Part shown: positions 11,601 through 27,300 of the stretch, piece after piece
Layout: every line of letters begins with the position of its first letter
Numbering within the stretch: the stretch's first letter is position 1
Assembly: GCA_963921795.1 (NCBI GenBank)
Contig: OY997645.1
Location: 32,610,382-32,674,381 of the forward strand
Source: Nannobrachium achirus
Taxonomy: Eukaryota; Chordata; Actinopteri; Myctophiformes; Myctophidae
Direction of reading: 5' to 3'
Length of the DNA stretch: 64,000 bases
The notes under the pieces: model-generated
Databases searched by the model: none
What the model was told of the DNA's origin: nothing
What the model saw: only the letters and a program-made list of their open reading frames with translations
Translations under genes and position numbers: made by a program

Positions 11601-14600
11601 CGGGACAGAGGAGACATAGGGTAGCCTGTGAATTGTCACTTTTCATTCTCAACCGAGTAATTCACAGAAGCTCTCGTGATGCTCTGCTTTCAGGTGTATA
11701 AAGTTCCTTTACACCTTGCAGGCAGTCATCCACTCACAGATACACCCTATACTGCAGCGCAACGACAGAGTTCATTCAGTTATTCGTGTTTGTCACAATT
11801 TCCCAGAAAGATAGGATTTGTATGGCTATAACAATAAGAATCAGCTCACAATTTGCAATTCAATCAACTGACAATTATTATAACAAATTATACAAATAAA
11901 TAAATACATAGCTAATTAAAACAAAGGTCCACACAATGTAGGTCCAAACAAGTGACTTGTCAGACTGAGAACTTTAATCCAGGCGATAGTCTCGTCTTCA
12001 CAGAACATCAGGGACACATGCAGGGTCACCTTCATATCTGCTGACAGTGACTTAGTGTCCCAATTACATTACATGGAGATAATTGCGTTATACATCTTGC
12101 ATGAACGGGAGTGAATTAAAAATGCAGAGCATAATTTCCCCAAACATCCTCGTAAACTTCGTTAGACGGATCCTGTCAAAACACCAATGCCGCAACAGAA
12201 TTGATAGGCGTCATTAACTACTACTAATGCTTTCCCCTCTATAGGACACATACTGACTCGTTGTGGTTCCTCTACGATATCCCTACAAGTAGCTGAGATG
12301 AACCGCTCCATAATAGAACCTCCACTACCAAACACAGGGTTCCCACACATTCTTTACCAATTAATTTCCAAAACCTTTCCAGAATATTTAACCCAATTTC
12401 CAGGACTATAAAACAATAATTCAGCTCAATAACGAGTCGCTTACTCCTATGCGCAATGCCCAAAGACAGGTAGTGTATGCCAGTGGTTCTCAACCTTTTC
12501 AGGCCGTGACCACCGAAATAATCATATTTGAACTGGGGACCCCGGCACCCTGACGAGCACTAAGAGTTGACGAATTTTGTATAACACCGTTTTATTGTGA
12601 AAGTAGCCGATCTACATGCTCACAACGCCTCGCAACCCGAGGCGTACTGGAACTTTTCAAGTACTGGAAAAATATTTTTCTAATTTCAAAATATTTCCAG
12701 GAATTTCATGACCGTGGGAACCCTGCAAACAAGCAAAAAGGGAAAGGCTGAGAATGGGGGGAAAAAAAATATGTTTGGGTGAGAAGGGTGCAGGTGTCTG
12801 CAAGGCATATGGATTTTTGGGGGTGACAGCCACTACCTCCTTGTAGCGGTGCCACAGGCATTCAGGATGCTTGAGTTGAATGAGACACAGACACACACAC
12901 ACACACACACATAGTGGGATACTGTGTGTGTTGGTTGGTGGCGGATGCAGCCGTTGGCTCAACTCCAGACCTCCTGCTCAGAATCCCAGCCCAATCAATT
13001 CCTTTTTTATGCTCTTCCCTCAAAAACAAGCCTCTGCCTGTGTAGCCTACAGGAAATAGTGACCGCAACTAATCTGTGTGCGCACCTTTTTGCAAAGCTG
13101 AAAATGAGTGGTAACAGGCAAACAGTCTTTTTTCCCCCTTTTTGCCTGGTCTAACTGCTTTGTAAATCAAAATGAGGCACACTATTTGTTTTGTTAAATA
13201 TAGAGCGAATGGAAACTCTATATAATGGGTCACACATGTAGAGCTCAAACATTTGAGTATATAGGATCTTTTTATACATGTTCCAGAAGCTGTACGAATC
13301 TAGTTCAATGAACGAAGGTGGCTCTGGACAGATGCATCTACCGTACCATACATGCACTTGGCTTCAATAAAGGATGGCATTGTTCCAATTATCACTCACC
13401 AAGTCATATTATAGTTATAGGAAGGTAACAGCCCTACTTTACTTACATTATACGTTTCCATCTTGACTCTGCTGCGGAAGATAAAGGTATTGAAATTGGC
13501 TTGCTGGAAGACTTCATCAAAGGCAGTTTCATTCTGGAAAAATAAGATAAACATTGGATGAACTCAACTTCACAACTATTTCTATTCAAATGCAAGGTTC
13601 ATTTGGGTTCAGAATACAAAAGAAACCTGTGGTACTCAATTAAAACCAGCTTAGCCCTGAAGTTACACTGGAATAAACGGCCCCTATGATTATTTTATTA
13701 AGTTGTATGGAAATACCGACCACAGGAAAAACAGCACAACCGTATTTAGACTGTTTTGTTGTTGGTGGCGGGCCATTTCCTGTGGACAGCCTTTAACACA
13801 GGCAAAGGAGACTCACCGAATCCCTGAGCTGCCCCAGGTAAGTAGCATTCTGGCCCAGAATGGCCTCCGCACTTTCTTGAAAGCATGTCACCCACTGGTT
13901 GTCCGCATAGTCTGCAATGTTGGCCTGCCAGAGAAAACGCATGCCACAAATGAGTGGCAAGTTAAGTCAAAGGCACTTATCACAGTTTAATCTTTTAGTT
14001 CACACTCTGACATGTCATTATTGGCTTGATGCAGTAGCTACTCAATGCATAAATATGACACACATGCATGTGTGTGAGTGCGTACAATATGTATATGTTA
14101 GCTTGTATCTTGTTGGCATTTGACAAGCATGCATACAAATCTAACAGAAGGCCAAGGTTGCACTTGTTATGCATAAAGCGCAAGCAAGTTCACAGCTTAC
14201 GTTACTACTTGTGAAGAATTGCAATATGCTGACTGTAGAGAGGTACAAAAACAATCGAAAAGCCTCTTATTTCAGACGTAATATGCAATAGCTTCCGACC
14301 TCTGCTGACTAAATTAGTTTTAGCATTTAATGCCGATAGGTTTTTCTTTTTTTTCTGGCTGCAGACTAGCAGAGCAAAAGGAGAATGCATATGTGCTCAT
14401 TGCTAGACATCTGCTTAACACTTATGTTGCAATGATTTTTTCCGGCCAATGTCCCGCGTTGCCATGGTTACCATAGACTTCCATGTAATTGTGCAAGTGT
14501 GTAAAAAGTGCACGCCCATGCCTAGATGATGCACCACGTGTGTAGATGCTGTTCACAGCTTTCAAACAAAAAAATCCGCTTGGAAATCCGTGCAGGCATT

Positions 14601-15246
14601 CATGATTTATCAGCCATTATGTTTTCTACAGATGTAAACAAACATGGCTGCCATGTTTGAAAGAATGGGTTGGTGTGGGGGTTAAACATGCAATTTCGCG
14701 ATCGCGATCATGCCTAATACATTTCTGGAGGTCCAAAAAAAAAATTTGAAAAAAAATTTTTTGAAATTTTTTTTTTTTTTTTTTTTTTTCAAAAACGGCC
14801 CAAACTCGGGAAACTCGGGGTTGGCACAGCACTAGTACCAATACAAACTCGGGAAACTCGGGGTTGGCACCATATGTGTTAAGATGAATACAAAATATAG
14901 CAGCAATTACCAGTAAGATCTTAACAAAAATAATGGATTCAATATTTGGATTTATCCAATTACACAATTCCAACAAGCGAGGGCAATAAGCTTCCAAATT
15001 AAAGTCTTTAAATAGGAACTGAAGAGCAAACAGGGACAGCAATGACCTATGGGGAGAGGGCCACCGAAAGAGGTGCTGGAATCCTGAGAGATAGATGAGG
15101 AAAGGAGGAGCAGTGGAGAAATGTGGTGGGAAGGGGAGACAGTGTGAAAGACAGGGTAATGAGTAGCACTACATAAGTCACCCTGAGGATGACACCCATA
15201 GCCTCAGCGGAAAGGTCTTCTGAGGACGTGGCAGGCTGAACGGAGG

Positions 15247-15310
<64 letters not shown>

Positions 15311-18300
15311 TGAAACTGTTGAAATAGAGTCAGACAGAGGCTTTAGGGCAGCCAGTGCTGAGCGACTCACAGAAAGGATGAGCCGGTACTTGTAGTTGGG
15401 GAATTCTTTGTCGCACTTCTCACAGCGGAACATGCCGTTCTGCTGGTCCACCACCTTCTTGTTGCAGTCCTGGCTGGGGCAGGCCTGGTACAGGCAGTTT
15501 TCCTTCTTCAGGTACACTATGGTGGCAGTGCAGCTGAAGTAGTCGGGCTAGAACAGAAAATACAAACAATCTAAAACAGTGGTTCTCAACCCCAGGGGGG
15601 TCCCCAAATTATTTTTGTCATTTTTACCTCTAAAATGACAAATGAAATATTGGTAAAATTGTCAAATATTAGAGGGTGAAAAATGGCCAATAACACCTCG
15701 CAACACGAGGCGTTTTGAGCATGTAGATCGGCTATTTTTCACAATAGAACCATATTATATGAAATGTAATGCCTCAACTCTTAGTGCTCGTCAGGGTGGG
15801 GGGTCCCCAGTTAAAATATGATTATTTTGGGGGTCGCGGCCTGAAAAGGTTGAGAACCAATGATCTAAAACACTAAAATCTCAGACAACGTATTGTAAAC
15901 CGCCTGTTACTGCTTGGAGTATGTACTCTATTTATTGTGGCCAACTCTTCAGCGTTTTTTTGGAAGGCCATCCATTGAGCTTTGTGCAGTTGTAAATAGA
16001 ACCAAGGGCAAGGTCACAACAAGGATGAGACAACCTTTTGATGAGGCAGAATATATTCTGCTTCACGCTGTATTCAAATAATTCAAAAGCAGTGGATGCT
16101 CAAAGGCAACGTAGCAACACCTTTGGAATAGGCAAAGTGTATAACCCCTCCATGGCATATACAAAGCCTCTTTGGAAATCACCCCTCGCTGGTATGAGGA
16201 AAACATAAAAACAGCTGACATGAATTTCAGAGGCTGAAAAACAACAGTTGAATATAAAGAGAGATGTTTTGTGAAGGAGAGGACTCACTAAGTCACAACA
16301 CTTTTCTTCCCAAGGCAGGCCTTCCTCTCAGCACCACTATCCAGGTGTCAAAGGCCCCGACACAATAGAAGGTTTCACCCCAGCACTGGCTGTAGGTACA
16401 GAGTGGAGACTACAGCCCTGCAAGCTGAGAAGCAGGCCAAAGGCTCAGCGTTGAGGGTCAGCGAACAGGGCAACAGGCCATGGAGCCAGGGCAAAGCAGC
16501 AGAATTCATCAAACAATCATCCCTGTCACCCTATGAATCCTAAAATATGTTGACACTGCTGAAGTGCTGAAGGCCAAAGGCAAATCTGTAATGAGTTTAT
16601 CCACAGAGCACAATGGCCAGATGTGATTTGCTGATATATAGTACATCGGCCTACTGTGGGATAAACAAGCAGATTTTCTTTCTTCTTTTTTAATCATGTT
16701 GTCCAGTTGTGTGTTCACCTATAAATAGTCTCACTTTAAAACCTAGCAGGAGTCAGGAATGGGACATTTGGCCAAGTAGTTAATTGAGAATTTTGTTTAA
16801 GGAAGATGATTCCTCTCTAGATTACAATATCTAGCAGGGAGCCTCAGGCAAGCCTTGACTTCTAAGATTTTAAAAGGAACTAAATAGGAAAATGTAAAAA
16901 ATAAAATAAAGGGAACATTTCCCAACAGTAGTGAAAACTCCACATGCTAATGCTGACCATTGTGTTTGCAAGCGAAGGATTTTTTTGACCCCAATTAACT
17001 TCACACCCGGGACAATTGATATTCCATGTCACTTTGGATGAATAAATGCCTTTAGGAAATGGTGAATGACAGTGGCCAAATTAAACTCATCCCAATTGCA
17101 CACATGGAGCTTGACCTACCACCAACAACCCAGACATGCACCTCAGAAGCCTGCTTATAAGAGTGCTAATTAGTCGAGTAAATACCACTTCAATTAGTGT
17201 GTAACTCAGTGTACAATAGTGCCAAGAGAAGTGTTTTTCTGTCAAAGGCTCTTTCTACACGCGGTGTCGAGTCCACAAGATACGGTAGCCGCTCACTGTC
17301 AGGGGGGGAGGAGGGGGGGCAAGCACAATGTGGAAGATTTGAGTTTGTGAGACAGAGACTTTGTGACAAGGACAATTAATTGTGGCAGACAGGGTGAGGG
17401 TCCTTCAAGAGGCCTGACCCCTCGCCACTGCGTGTCGAGCGTCTGTGCAGGCTGAGCGCAAACCGAGTTTGGCTCCTTTGTCAGCCTCAGCCCCCATCAA
17501 GCTACAGGCTGAAGTGGTGCAAGAGACACTGTGGCACTGTGGGGTCAAACTTTACCCCCTCCACCGCAGGGATCTAATTGCAGGAGAAAGCTATGTAACC
17601 AACAGGGGGAGATAATGGTTACCAGTTGAACTGAAGGTCTCCCTTCCTAACTTAGACTTACGGAACCATTGCTGTATTGACTTTGACCTCTAAGGATCAA
17701 TTGCTGTATTGACTTTGACCTCTAAGGACCTTCCAGGAAGAGTGCTCATGTGCGCCTTGCGGTGACACGCTTCCTAGTTTCTTCTTTTTTCGCACTGATT
17801 TTTGACACTGCACTATTAGGTTGTTAGTGTTGGTAGTTTCTGAGTATTTTTGCTTTGTTTAACAATGACAGTGATATACTTGTTTGCACTAACTAGCATT
17901 GACTGCTATGGTCTCTTTTGCAAGACACTTTATGTATATATACTTATATATTATTCGCCCCCTCTATTGATGCACCTTCTCCTTATTGGTACTGTACTGC
18001 TCTTGTCTTTGTTTTGTTTTTTTCCCTCTTATCTATCTTTCTTACGTCTCTGTAACTTTGTAAATAACTGTATACTGCTGTGCTACTACTGGACAACTAA
18101 ATTTCCCCCTTGGGATAATAAAGGTATCTATCTATCTATCTATCTATCTAGGAGATTGAGAGCTAGCTGGTGCAACAGAAATGGCATTGTCAGCCTACTA
18201 TTTATGGTAGGATACCCAAAGCACCAATAGTGGCATACAGAAGTGCAATGATGCAGACTATCTATGACTGGAGGACCCTGCAGCTGTGTGGCTGGAGTTG

Positions 18301-21300
18301 AGATAATGATGAGAGCAGCAGAAGTAGGACAGGGCCACTTATAGCCGGGGGGCAAGACACACACACACACAGCTGAACTACTGATCCAATAACTCCTGCA
18401 ATTCCTCACAATCCTTCACACCGAAACACAGGATTTCGCCCCCAAACTGACAGTCGTAGGTCTGTGTTGCTGTTGTGTTCACTGTGGTACATTCATACAC
18501 CCCATTTAACATGTTTTGAGAGAAAAAAAAAGGAGCTTTATTTGCATCTGCCATTTCCAAATCCTCTGTCCTGTTATCTTTCACGCCACTCGCTCACACT
18601 TACGACAGCATTCACAGCACGGGTGCTCTAAGCAATTTTTGTTAGAATTCCTCCCTTTACTTTGAGTCCAACTGAACGCCATATCCTCGCTTTATTCGAA
18701 TTCCACAATTTTCAGGGTACAATCATTATTCCAGTTATGTGCATATTAAATTGTGTTAAATTATGCGAGCCAAGATCTCAAAAGAGCTCGATTATCCCCA
18801 TACTGGAAATTAGGAACATTATCTGAGCCAATCTACCATGAAAAGTGTGGGGGGAGGGGGATTACAAAACGCATATTGCTTTACTTATCAGAGGGGGCAA
18901 TCATTTCATTACAGTACGCAAAGAATAGAGCCCACATTATTTTCCCAATCAATATCAAGAGATAAATGTGACTTTCACCTGAAATATATAACTAGGCTGG
19001 GGAGTGGACACCCACTATGGCAGTGATTAATGAGCAAGGGCAGATCAGATACGCTTTTAAAAACAAGTTTAGCGTCCTCTGTAGCACGCTCCTTTAATAT
19101 GAGCCACAGAGATTATAAAGATTCATCACTGTGACTGGCAGCTATGGGGATCCTTGGACACCGGCTGGAAGGGACGAGAGGAGAGAGACTTAACGTGCAT
19201 CAGTAATATACCATACATGTACAGTATTTGATAACACGGGCAGTGTGTCTGTAAGCCACATCAGAGTTATTGCTTGAAATTCAACGTGGGCCTTCCAGTT
19301 CACCCTTGAATCGCTTGAAAGAATCACCCTTGAATAACAATACATCTGCGGCCATCGTATCTTGAATGTTTGATGTGCATGTCAAGGTAAAGCCTGTCGA
19401 GCTATGCAAGAGCGCGTGTGCTGCGCGCGTACCTTGTCTCCGTGTCCCAGGTGCTCCGTCTTGACGTCAGCCAGTGTCTTCCAGTTAGTGTTTGCACCTC
19501 CTCCTCCAGGTCCTCTCGACTCAGTGAGAGACTGTCCATCAACGGCGTGACCCTCCTTGTCATACCTGCAGGCACACAAAGAGAAAAGCTCAGCTGTCAG
19601 TGCAGAGTCAACCTCATCAATCAAAGTGAGCCAAATATGTTTTTTGAGGGTTGCTGAGGCATCATCATTCATTACGTACAAGTAACTGAAACGCAATGTA
19701 GGACAAAAGCAAACAAAACTAAAAAACATCTTGTCTCATTACAGTTAGCCTAAAAAAAAAGGTCCTGTCCTGTGTAGCCACTTCTGACTGTGAAATGCAC
19801 TTTAGGCCCTATACTACACAAACTTTAGAAGGCAATCGTAGCCAGTCAGGAGGGAATATGGGAAAAGGGACAGATCCATGTTGATGACATGACTTTAGAG
19901 ATACTGTGTACCACTTTGTGTGATTTTAGGCCAAAATCTGTAGGAGCACTGGAGCAGTGTCCATAAATCAGCCTGATGGTGGTGCTAGAAGAGGGCCATG
20001 TGAGAAATGGATAGGGGCAAAGGTGCTGGAGATAAGAGTAGGGCAAAAGTGTGACATGACGGACAGACAGCCGGTGGTTTTTATGTACACCAAATCTCTT
20101 CACAAAATATATATCCCCACTTCACTGTACGTGGTCCGAGAGAGCCAATACCGTTTACTAATCTGTTAGCCTTAAGGCAGGGTGGTGGTGTATTCTGTAA
20201 GTTATAAGGCAGTGTGTTGTTGTTGATGGCGGGATTGGAAATACAAGGAGAGCAGGACTTGCTCCTGAAGGCATGACTAATTGAAAATATCCCCATTAAT
20301 GGTCCAGGCTGCAACAAGCATGCTGCCAATTCCCAGTCCTACTGACAAATGTGAGCAATTCTTTCCGGTGGCACCTATTCACTCACTGCTTTATTTTTTA
20401 ATTGTGTGAGAGTGCAGTCGAGGTACTGGAAAAAAAGCAAAGATCCAGAAAAATCAAATTGAACGTTTTTCTTGGATTAACACCATTGCACACATTTTAA
20501 CGAGAACAAAAATGTGAATACACTACAGTTAATAAATCACTCTCTAAAGTAAACAGACTCCCAAGTTAATAGGTTCTGCATGATTACTTTTTTATGCCAT
20601 CTGATGAGAGTATAGGGATGGGACGATACACGATATTATCGGTTATCGTGATAAAAAAAAAACAATCATGATAATCGTATCGTGGAGATTTAATTTATCG
20701 TGATATCGTCCTCCGTCATGCACTCGGATCAATCAACCTTTTATTTGCCGAGCTGCATATCTGGTACCACTTAAACCCTCTATAATTGGTAAAAGGTACT
20801 TATAATATACGTACTCCATACTCTTTTTTTCACGCTTTCCAATTTTTTGCCAAAAAATAGCCGATCTACAAGCTCACAACGCGTCACAGGATCGCCCCAT
20901 CCCTAGATGAGAGACGACTTACAGTAGGACTGTGCACCCAGGCTACCCTAGCCTAGTGACTGATTATCTGGACTATAAACATGCTCAGGGAAGAGAAATA
21001 GCAGGGTAGACACAGTGGTCCTGGCGAGAGAGACAAAAGGACAAATTGGAGCTGGCAGAAAGAAAGAAAAAAAAATGTGCAGGGGGTTGACTGACAGGCA
21101 GCCAGGCAGGCAGATCCCAGCTCTGATCAACGTGGCTGAAGTGAGACCAACCAACTGTGGAAGCACCACAAGAGAGACAGGGGGGAGGAGCAGACGCATG
21201 TACACATGTGCAGCACGCCACAAACCATCACATGTCAGAGTGTGTCAACAATCAAAGGCAGGAGGAGCGTGGGAGGAGGGGGAACATGAGGACATGACGG

Positions 21301-24300
21301 AAAGGGACAGTGGTTCTCAAAACCACTTCATGTCAAGGAGCCCCCAAATTGATATGTATTTGGACACTGATCCCCATCTTTAAAGTGTGTGCCAGTGACC
21401 CCCATATAAGATTTGTGTAAAATAATAATAATAATACTAAATTATTCAAAGATTTTCTTTTGACTAATGGTAACAAAGTCCATTTACAATGATGGACACA
21501 ATTGAGTCAGCAAACACAGCCTTGACATTTAGTTGATTTTTTTTTATATTTTTATCCCACGTTTTTTGCAACCCATTTTCTCACCTAGTGCCAACTACCT
21601 AACCTGTAGTCCTGGTTTCCGCTCTCCCCCTGCCGCGCCAGGGGAATTGGGGAGCACCTGGCTGGCTAGGGGGAGTATAGAAACCAGGACTACTGCATGT
21701 TTTTGTGAGGGCATCTACCCTACATTTAGCAGATTTCCTTTTTTTTTTTTACAACTGATATTGGCAACTAAGTCTGTTTTGGGTGTGTGACACTGGTGCA
21801 CGTCAAAGTATAAATCAGGCTGCATAGACTGCATACCACTCTGGTAAGGACCTAATCACAGCATCATGTGTTTGAAACCAGCACTCATCTGATAAATCAG
21901 TGTCACCAAGACACCGATGTGCTGGGGCCATCCATAGTGGACATAAGTAACATGGAGTGAGTGATCGGTGAGTGCCGGAGGATAACAGTGTCAAGAGCAG
22001 AGCAGCAGAATGGCAAGAGGTCCAGCTGACACAGAAGTGACTGTCTAGTTAACAGAACGCAAAGCCAAGGAGGGCAACAGGACCATCTCCAAATGTGCTG
22101 TTGCCATCTAATGGTCAACCTTTGTGGTGCACAAGACGTAGAGTGACATGGTCACAGAACGGTTAGTCCTGTGGTCCTTATGAGACAAACATTGGTTTAG
22201 AGTGGCAAAGGAACAGAAATGAATTAAGTCATTTTCAGGGAACTGTAGATAAACAAGTACATTTGAATTAAATATAAATTTAAATTAAATACAGAGTATA
22301 TTATTTATATATTAGCACATTAATCCAATTAAAGTGATCATTCAGGAGGAAAATGCAAATAGAAATGTAATTAATCTCAACATTAAGCAAAACTTTAAGC
22401 ATATTAAATAATAAACAAATAAATGTAACTATAAATAAGTGAAAGACTCATTAAAACATTTAGCAGCAGTCCAGTAGGAAGGGCGAGTTCAAGTTTGCAC
22501 ACCTGGTAACCTAAGGATCTATACAAGGGACCAACATTTTTATATCACATGGTAAGTGCTGCATTGCGCAGCATTCTTGTTTGAGGAAATTAAAACAGCT
22601 TTCCTTCTCGCCAAGATGAATTAGTCTGACATTAGCCTGTTCAAAGAGGAGGACGATTTGGCATTGGGGGGCGGATTCAAACCTCCCGCAAAAATCCAGC
22701 GCCGAGATCCTATTGGTTCACCGATCCCCACCCTCCCCCCCACCCCCCTCCGCTCACCGCCTCACCCCTCCTCCCCAGTGCACTCCGTCAGCATTTAGGC
22801 TCCGGTGGGAAGCAATTGAAACTAGTTCCTCCTCATTCTAATGTTTACACAACTTGGGACCTTAGTTTAGTTCAAACCACAAAGCTGGGTTTGAAAAAGC
22901 GCTTTCTCACAAGTGGATCACTACCAACTCAGCGTCTTTCAACTGTAAGTATTTCGTTATTTTCTGTGTTTAGTGTGCACATTGCATAACAGTACTAGTG
23001 TTGCAGTTGAATAAAGTTAGCCTAGCACAGCTAAACTATCCACCCATGATGTTAACAAAAGACAGAAATATATACTCACGCAGTTAACTGCAGTGTGTGA
23101 TTTAGTATGACTATGCCAGGTTAGCACTGTAGTGCTCTAGTTACAAATATTAATCTGACGATATTTCAACTAGAGATTATAAACAACACGTTACATCAAT
23201 AGCTTGAATCCCAAAAAACTGGAGTTAATTAAGGGAATGTTTCATGACGGTAAGGCAAAGATTTTATCCTTCTCTGAAACTAAACTTGATGACTCGTTTA
23301 CGGATGCTAGCATTGAAATTGCCAACTATACTGTAATCAGGAATGATAGAAACAGGTATGGAGGCGGAGTTTGCATGTATGTACACAATGATGTCAATTT
23401 TGTCCCCCGTCCAGACTTACACCACAGTTCACTTGAAACTGTATGGATTGAGGTAATCTTTGAACATGCCAAAAACATACTAATATGCGCTGTCTATAGA
23501 CCACCTGATCAGAATGATTTCTTTGAGCTGTTTGATGAGAGCTTAGCAAAGGTGGACGGTACCGAGTGTCACATTTTGGGCGACTGGAATGTGGACATTT
23601 TGCGTAAAGACGCACCCATGTTCAAGTCCTTTGATGGGTTATGCAAGCAATACAGCCTCACTCAGCTTGTCACAGTACCCACCAGGGTGACAGAGCACTC
23701 TCAAACCCTCATAGATCTCGTCGTAACCACTGACAAGTCCAAAGTCACCGCTAGCGGGGCTATTGTATGCGGTCTTAGTGATCATTATATGATCTACTCT
23801 ACCCGAAAAATACACAAACCCAAAGCTAGTGGCCACAGAACTGTCGTTGCTAGAAGCCTGAAGAACTACTCCAGTGAGGCTTTTAATCTCAAACTAGCGG
23901 GTGTAGACTTTTCCCCAGAGCTGCAGTGTACAGATGTCGAGGAAGCATGGTACGGTTTTAAAACCAAATTGACCGATGCTCTAGACGACGTGGCCCCCTT
24001 GAATACCACCAGGGTTAAAGCCCGCCAAGAGCCATGGTATAACTCAGATATTGCAGAATCAGCTAGACTCAGAGACAAAAAATACGATGAAAAACGAAAG
24101 TGCTGCAAAAAGCTCAAGAAAAAATTCAACCATGACCTCAAAAAACACATTGAGCATCTTACTGCTCAATGCAAGAGACTTAGAAACCAGACAACCGCCC
24201 TAGTTAGATCCGCCAAAAAAAACTACATCGACGACAAAATCGATGAATACAAAAACAACCCACGAGACCTATGGAAGTTGCTTAACAACCAATTAGGCTT

Positions 24301-27300
24301 AAAATCAAAAACCATATGCCACAACATAAACATCAAAACGGACGCCGCTCTCATTTCTGACAAAGGTGAAGTGGCTACCCATTTTAACAAAACCTTTACC
24401 ACCACAGCCCGTTCACTGGTCAAAAGACTGGTCGCCCCATCTGGGCGGTATGGTGAAGAATTTGTTAATACATTCTACAAAAAACTGGGCGTCAGTAAAG
24501 ACAGCTTTAAACTTTCCACAGTGACAACTGATGAAGTGTTTAAAAAATTGAGCGCCCTACCTCAACACAAGGCCACTGGCCTTGATAAAATCCCAGCTAG
24601 ATTTCTCAGAGATTCAGCCGCCACCATTGCTCCAATCATTACCCACATAATTAACCTTTCCATCGAACAGGGTCATGTCCCCCAGGACTTCAAACTAGCA
24701 AAAGTAACCCCCCTGCATAAAAAAGGTAGCAAACTAGACCCTGGAAACTACCGCCCCGTTTCCATTCTTAGCTCCATATCCAAAGTCATGGAGAAAATAG
24801 TCTACGAACAGATTGCAAGATATCTCGATGAGAATAATCTGATTTACGAGTTCCAATCTGGATTCAGAAAATCCCATTCCACTGACACATGCCTTCTCTA
24901 TTTGACTGACCAAATCAAACGCGAAGCGGATCAGGGCAAGTATAGTGGCATGGTCATGATGGACCTCCAGAAGGCATTTGACACCGTGGATCATGCTATT
25001 CTGATTGAGAAACTAAAAGCCATCGGTCTAGACAGCGCAGCAGTGAGCTGGATGCAATCTTACCTGGTGGGGAGGGAACAGGTGGTGGAGATTAACGGTA
25101 CCCTGTCCCCCCCCCTCCCAGTAAGCTGTGGAGTTCCCCAAGGTAGCATACTGGGACCTCTGTTGTTCCTAATATACGTGAACGACATGGCATCTGCTTG
25201 CGACTGCAACCTGTTCCTGTTCGCGGATGACTCGGCTCTCCTAGTGTCGGGCAAGGACCACTTGCAGGTTGAAAAGACACTTAACTCTGAACTGAGTAAG
25301 ATCTGCACATGGCTTAACGACAACAAATTATCAATTCACCTGGGCAAAACCGAGTCCATCCTCTTTGGATCAAATCATAACCTCAAAAAGGTAGAGAACT
25401 TCACAATCAAAGTGGGTGACAAGGTCATAACACGAAAAAACGAAATCTCCTACTTAGGATGTATCCTTGAAGCTAATCTTTCCAGCGAAAAGATGACTTC
25501 AAAAGTAATACAAAAAATCAACCAACGAACTCGTTTCCTACAGAGGATCGCCCCAATGGTCAACTTCAACACACTGAAGACCATAGCTGGTGCAATAATC
25601 CAGCCCCTCTTTGACTATGGAGTCCACGTATGGTATCGTGACGCCCCACAAGCCCTAAAAACTAAACTCCAAACAGCCCAAAATAAACTAATTAGGGTCC
25701 TGCTTAACCTTCCCAATCAGACTCACCTCACCGCTACTCACCAGTTAAGAGTGGGGTGGCTCAGAGTAGATGACAGAGTACAGCAACTTGCAATGGGCCT
25801 GTTGTACAAGATACACTACACCACTATGATACCCAAGTACCTGTCAAAATACTTTAAAAACGTTAAGGATGTCCATAATTACAACACCAGAGGCAGTGCC
25901 ACAGATCACGTTCAACCCAGAGTCAACTCAAAGAAAGGGTCGAACTCGTTCTTCTGCTACACCACAAAAATGTGGAATGCCTTACCGAAGGCCATAAAGG
26001 AGTGTGGATCACTAGCATCCTTTAAAATTGCCCTAAAAAACCACTTACAGGCAGCAGCCGTTCACAACTGGTAAAAACCTAGCCCAACCCTACCCTCCCT
26101 GCCCCTTCCTTGTATATACTGTACATACTGATTGTTTAGACTTACTGTTACCTGCCCCTTCCTTGTATATATTGTATATACTGTACTTACTGATTGTATA
26201 GACCTACTGTTTTTCTTTTTTTCTTTACATATCTACTGCATAGTACTGTGTTCTATTTGTCTGTCATTCAATGTTATATGAGATACTTTAATGGTTTCCT
26301 GTTGAAATAAGCTTAGTCTTTTCATGGATCTCCTTTTAGTAGACCTTGTACCAGTGAACTGTACCGTCATGAATCTGTACATTTTCCTATGCAAACTTCT
26401 AATAAAGCCTTCAATCAATCAATCAAAAACATAACTTTGGCTCAACAATGCTGCAGCCTGCAGTACAGTACATACACTACAGCTGTGTACGGTATTGCTG
26501 CACGACATTTTGTATTTTAGTGCAGTTAAACATCTCGCTGCTCAAACTGGGACAATAGCGTAACTACCGTTATAAATAAAATGCTGTAAACTTAAGCTAA
26601 AAGTAAAACGCGATCCAGTAATAATGGGCGAGCGAGGGGGTATCAAACAAGCTACTGTAACACACGCAGAGTTTAATCTGGGAACGGCAACGGTAAAATA
26701 TAAATGTATCTTTTGTTCTTTTGAATTAGCTACAGAGCTCTGTATCAGTCTTTACTGTGTCAGTCTTTGCTGTATCATGTCTCGTATAGTATTTCCACTG
26801 GTGGAAAAGTAGACTAAGTAGACTAACCATTTCACACGTTTTCAAATGTATACAATATTTGAAAATAGCAGATTACAAGCTCACAATACGTTGCTCAAGT
26901 AAAGTACGGTACTTGCTTGGCTTTACACCTCTGAATATATCCCCCTTCCCCCACGTAACATGCTTACCCTTACATTCCTTCCTTTTGTCTCTAACTGGTC
27001 TTTATCTGTGTGTCAACCCCCACTCCCACTCCAACCCCCACTACAACTTACAAATATGTTAATCCCAATGTTATCATGTTTTTTCTATCATGTGTTCATC
27101 AATGTATTCATTTGAACATTATTTTTCATTTTCTTCTCAAGGAGACAACACATTGGAGGAGTCCCTAGTCCCTACTCAGCTCTGCTGCAAACCCAGTCCA
27201 GACCTTCAACAATGGGAGTGGAGAGTCACAGCTGGAACGCCAAACAAACATCTTCTCAATCAAAATAATAACAAAATATGCCTTCAACTTGTCACTGTAA

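Noticed and set aside
14460-14475. Second X-box-like motif GTTGCCATGGTTACC
   Set aside because: The half-sites face the same way rather than inverted, so it does not meet the RFX consensus; it is simply part of the TTAA MITE.
15047-15370. Longer reading frame continuing rpa1 exon 14 past its donor
   Set aside because: It reads into the (GT)n microsatellite as a Thr-His repeat. The GTGAGT donor at 15370 and the human exon structure end the exon at 15371.
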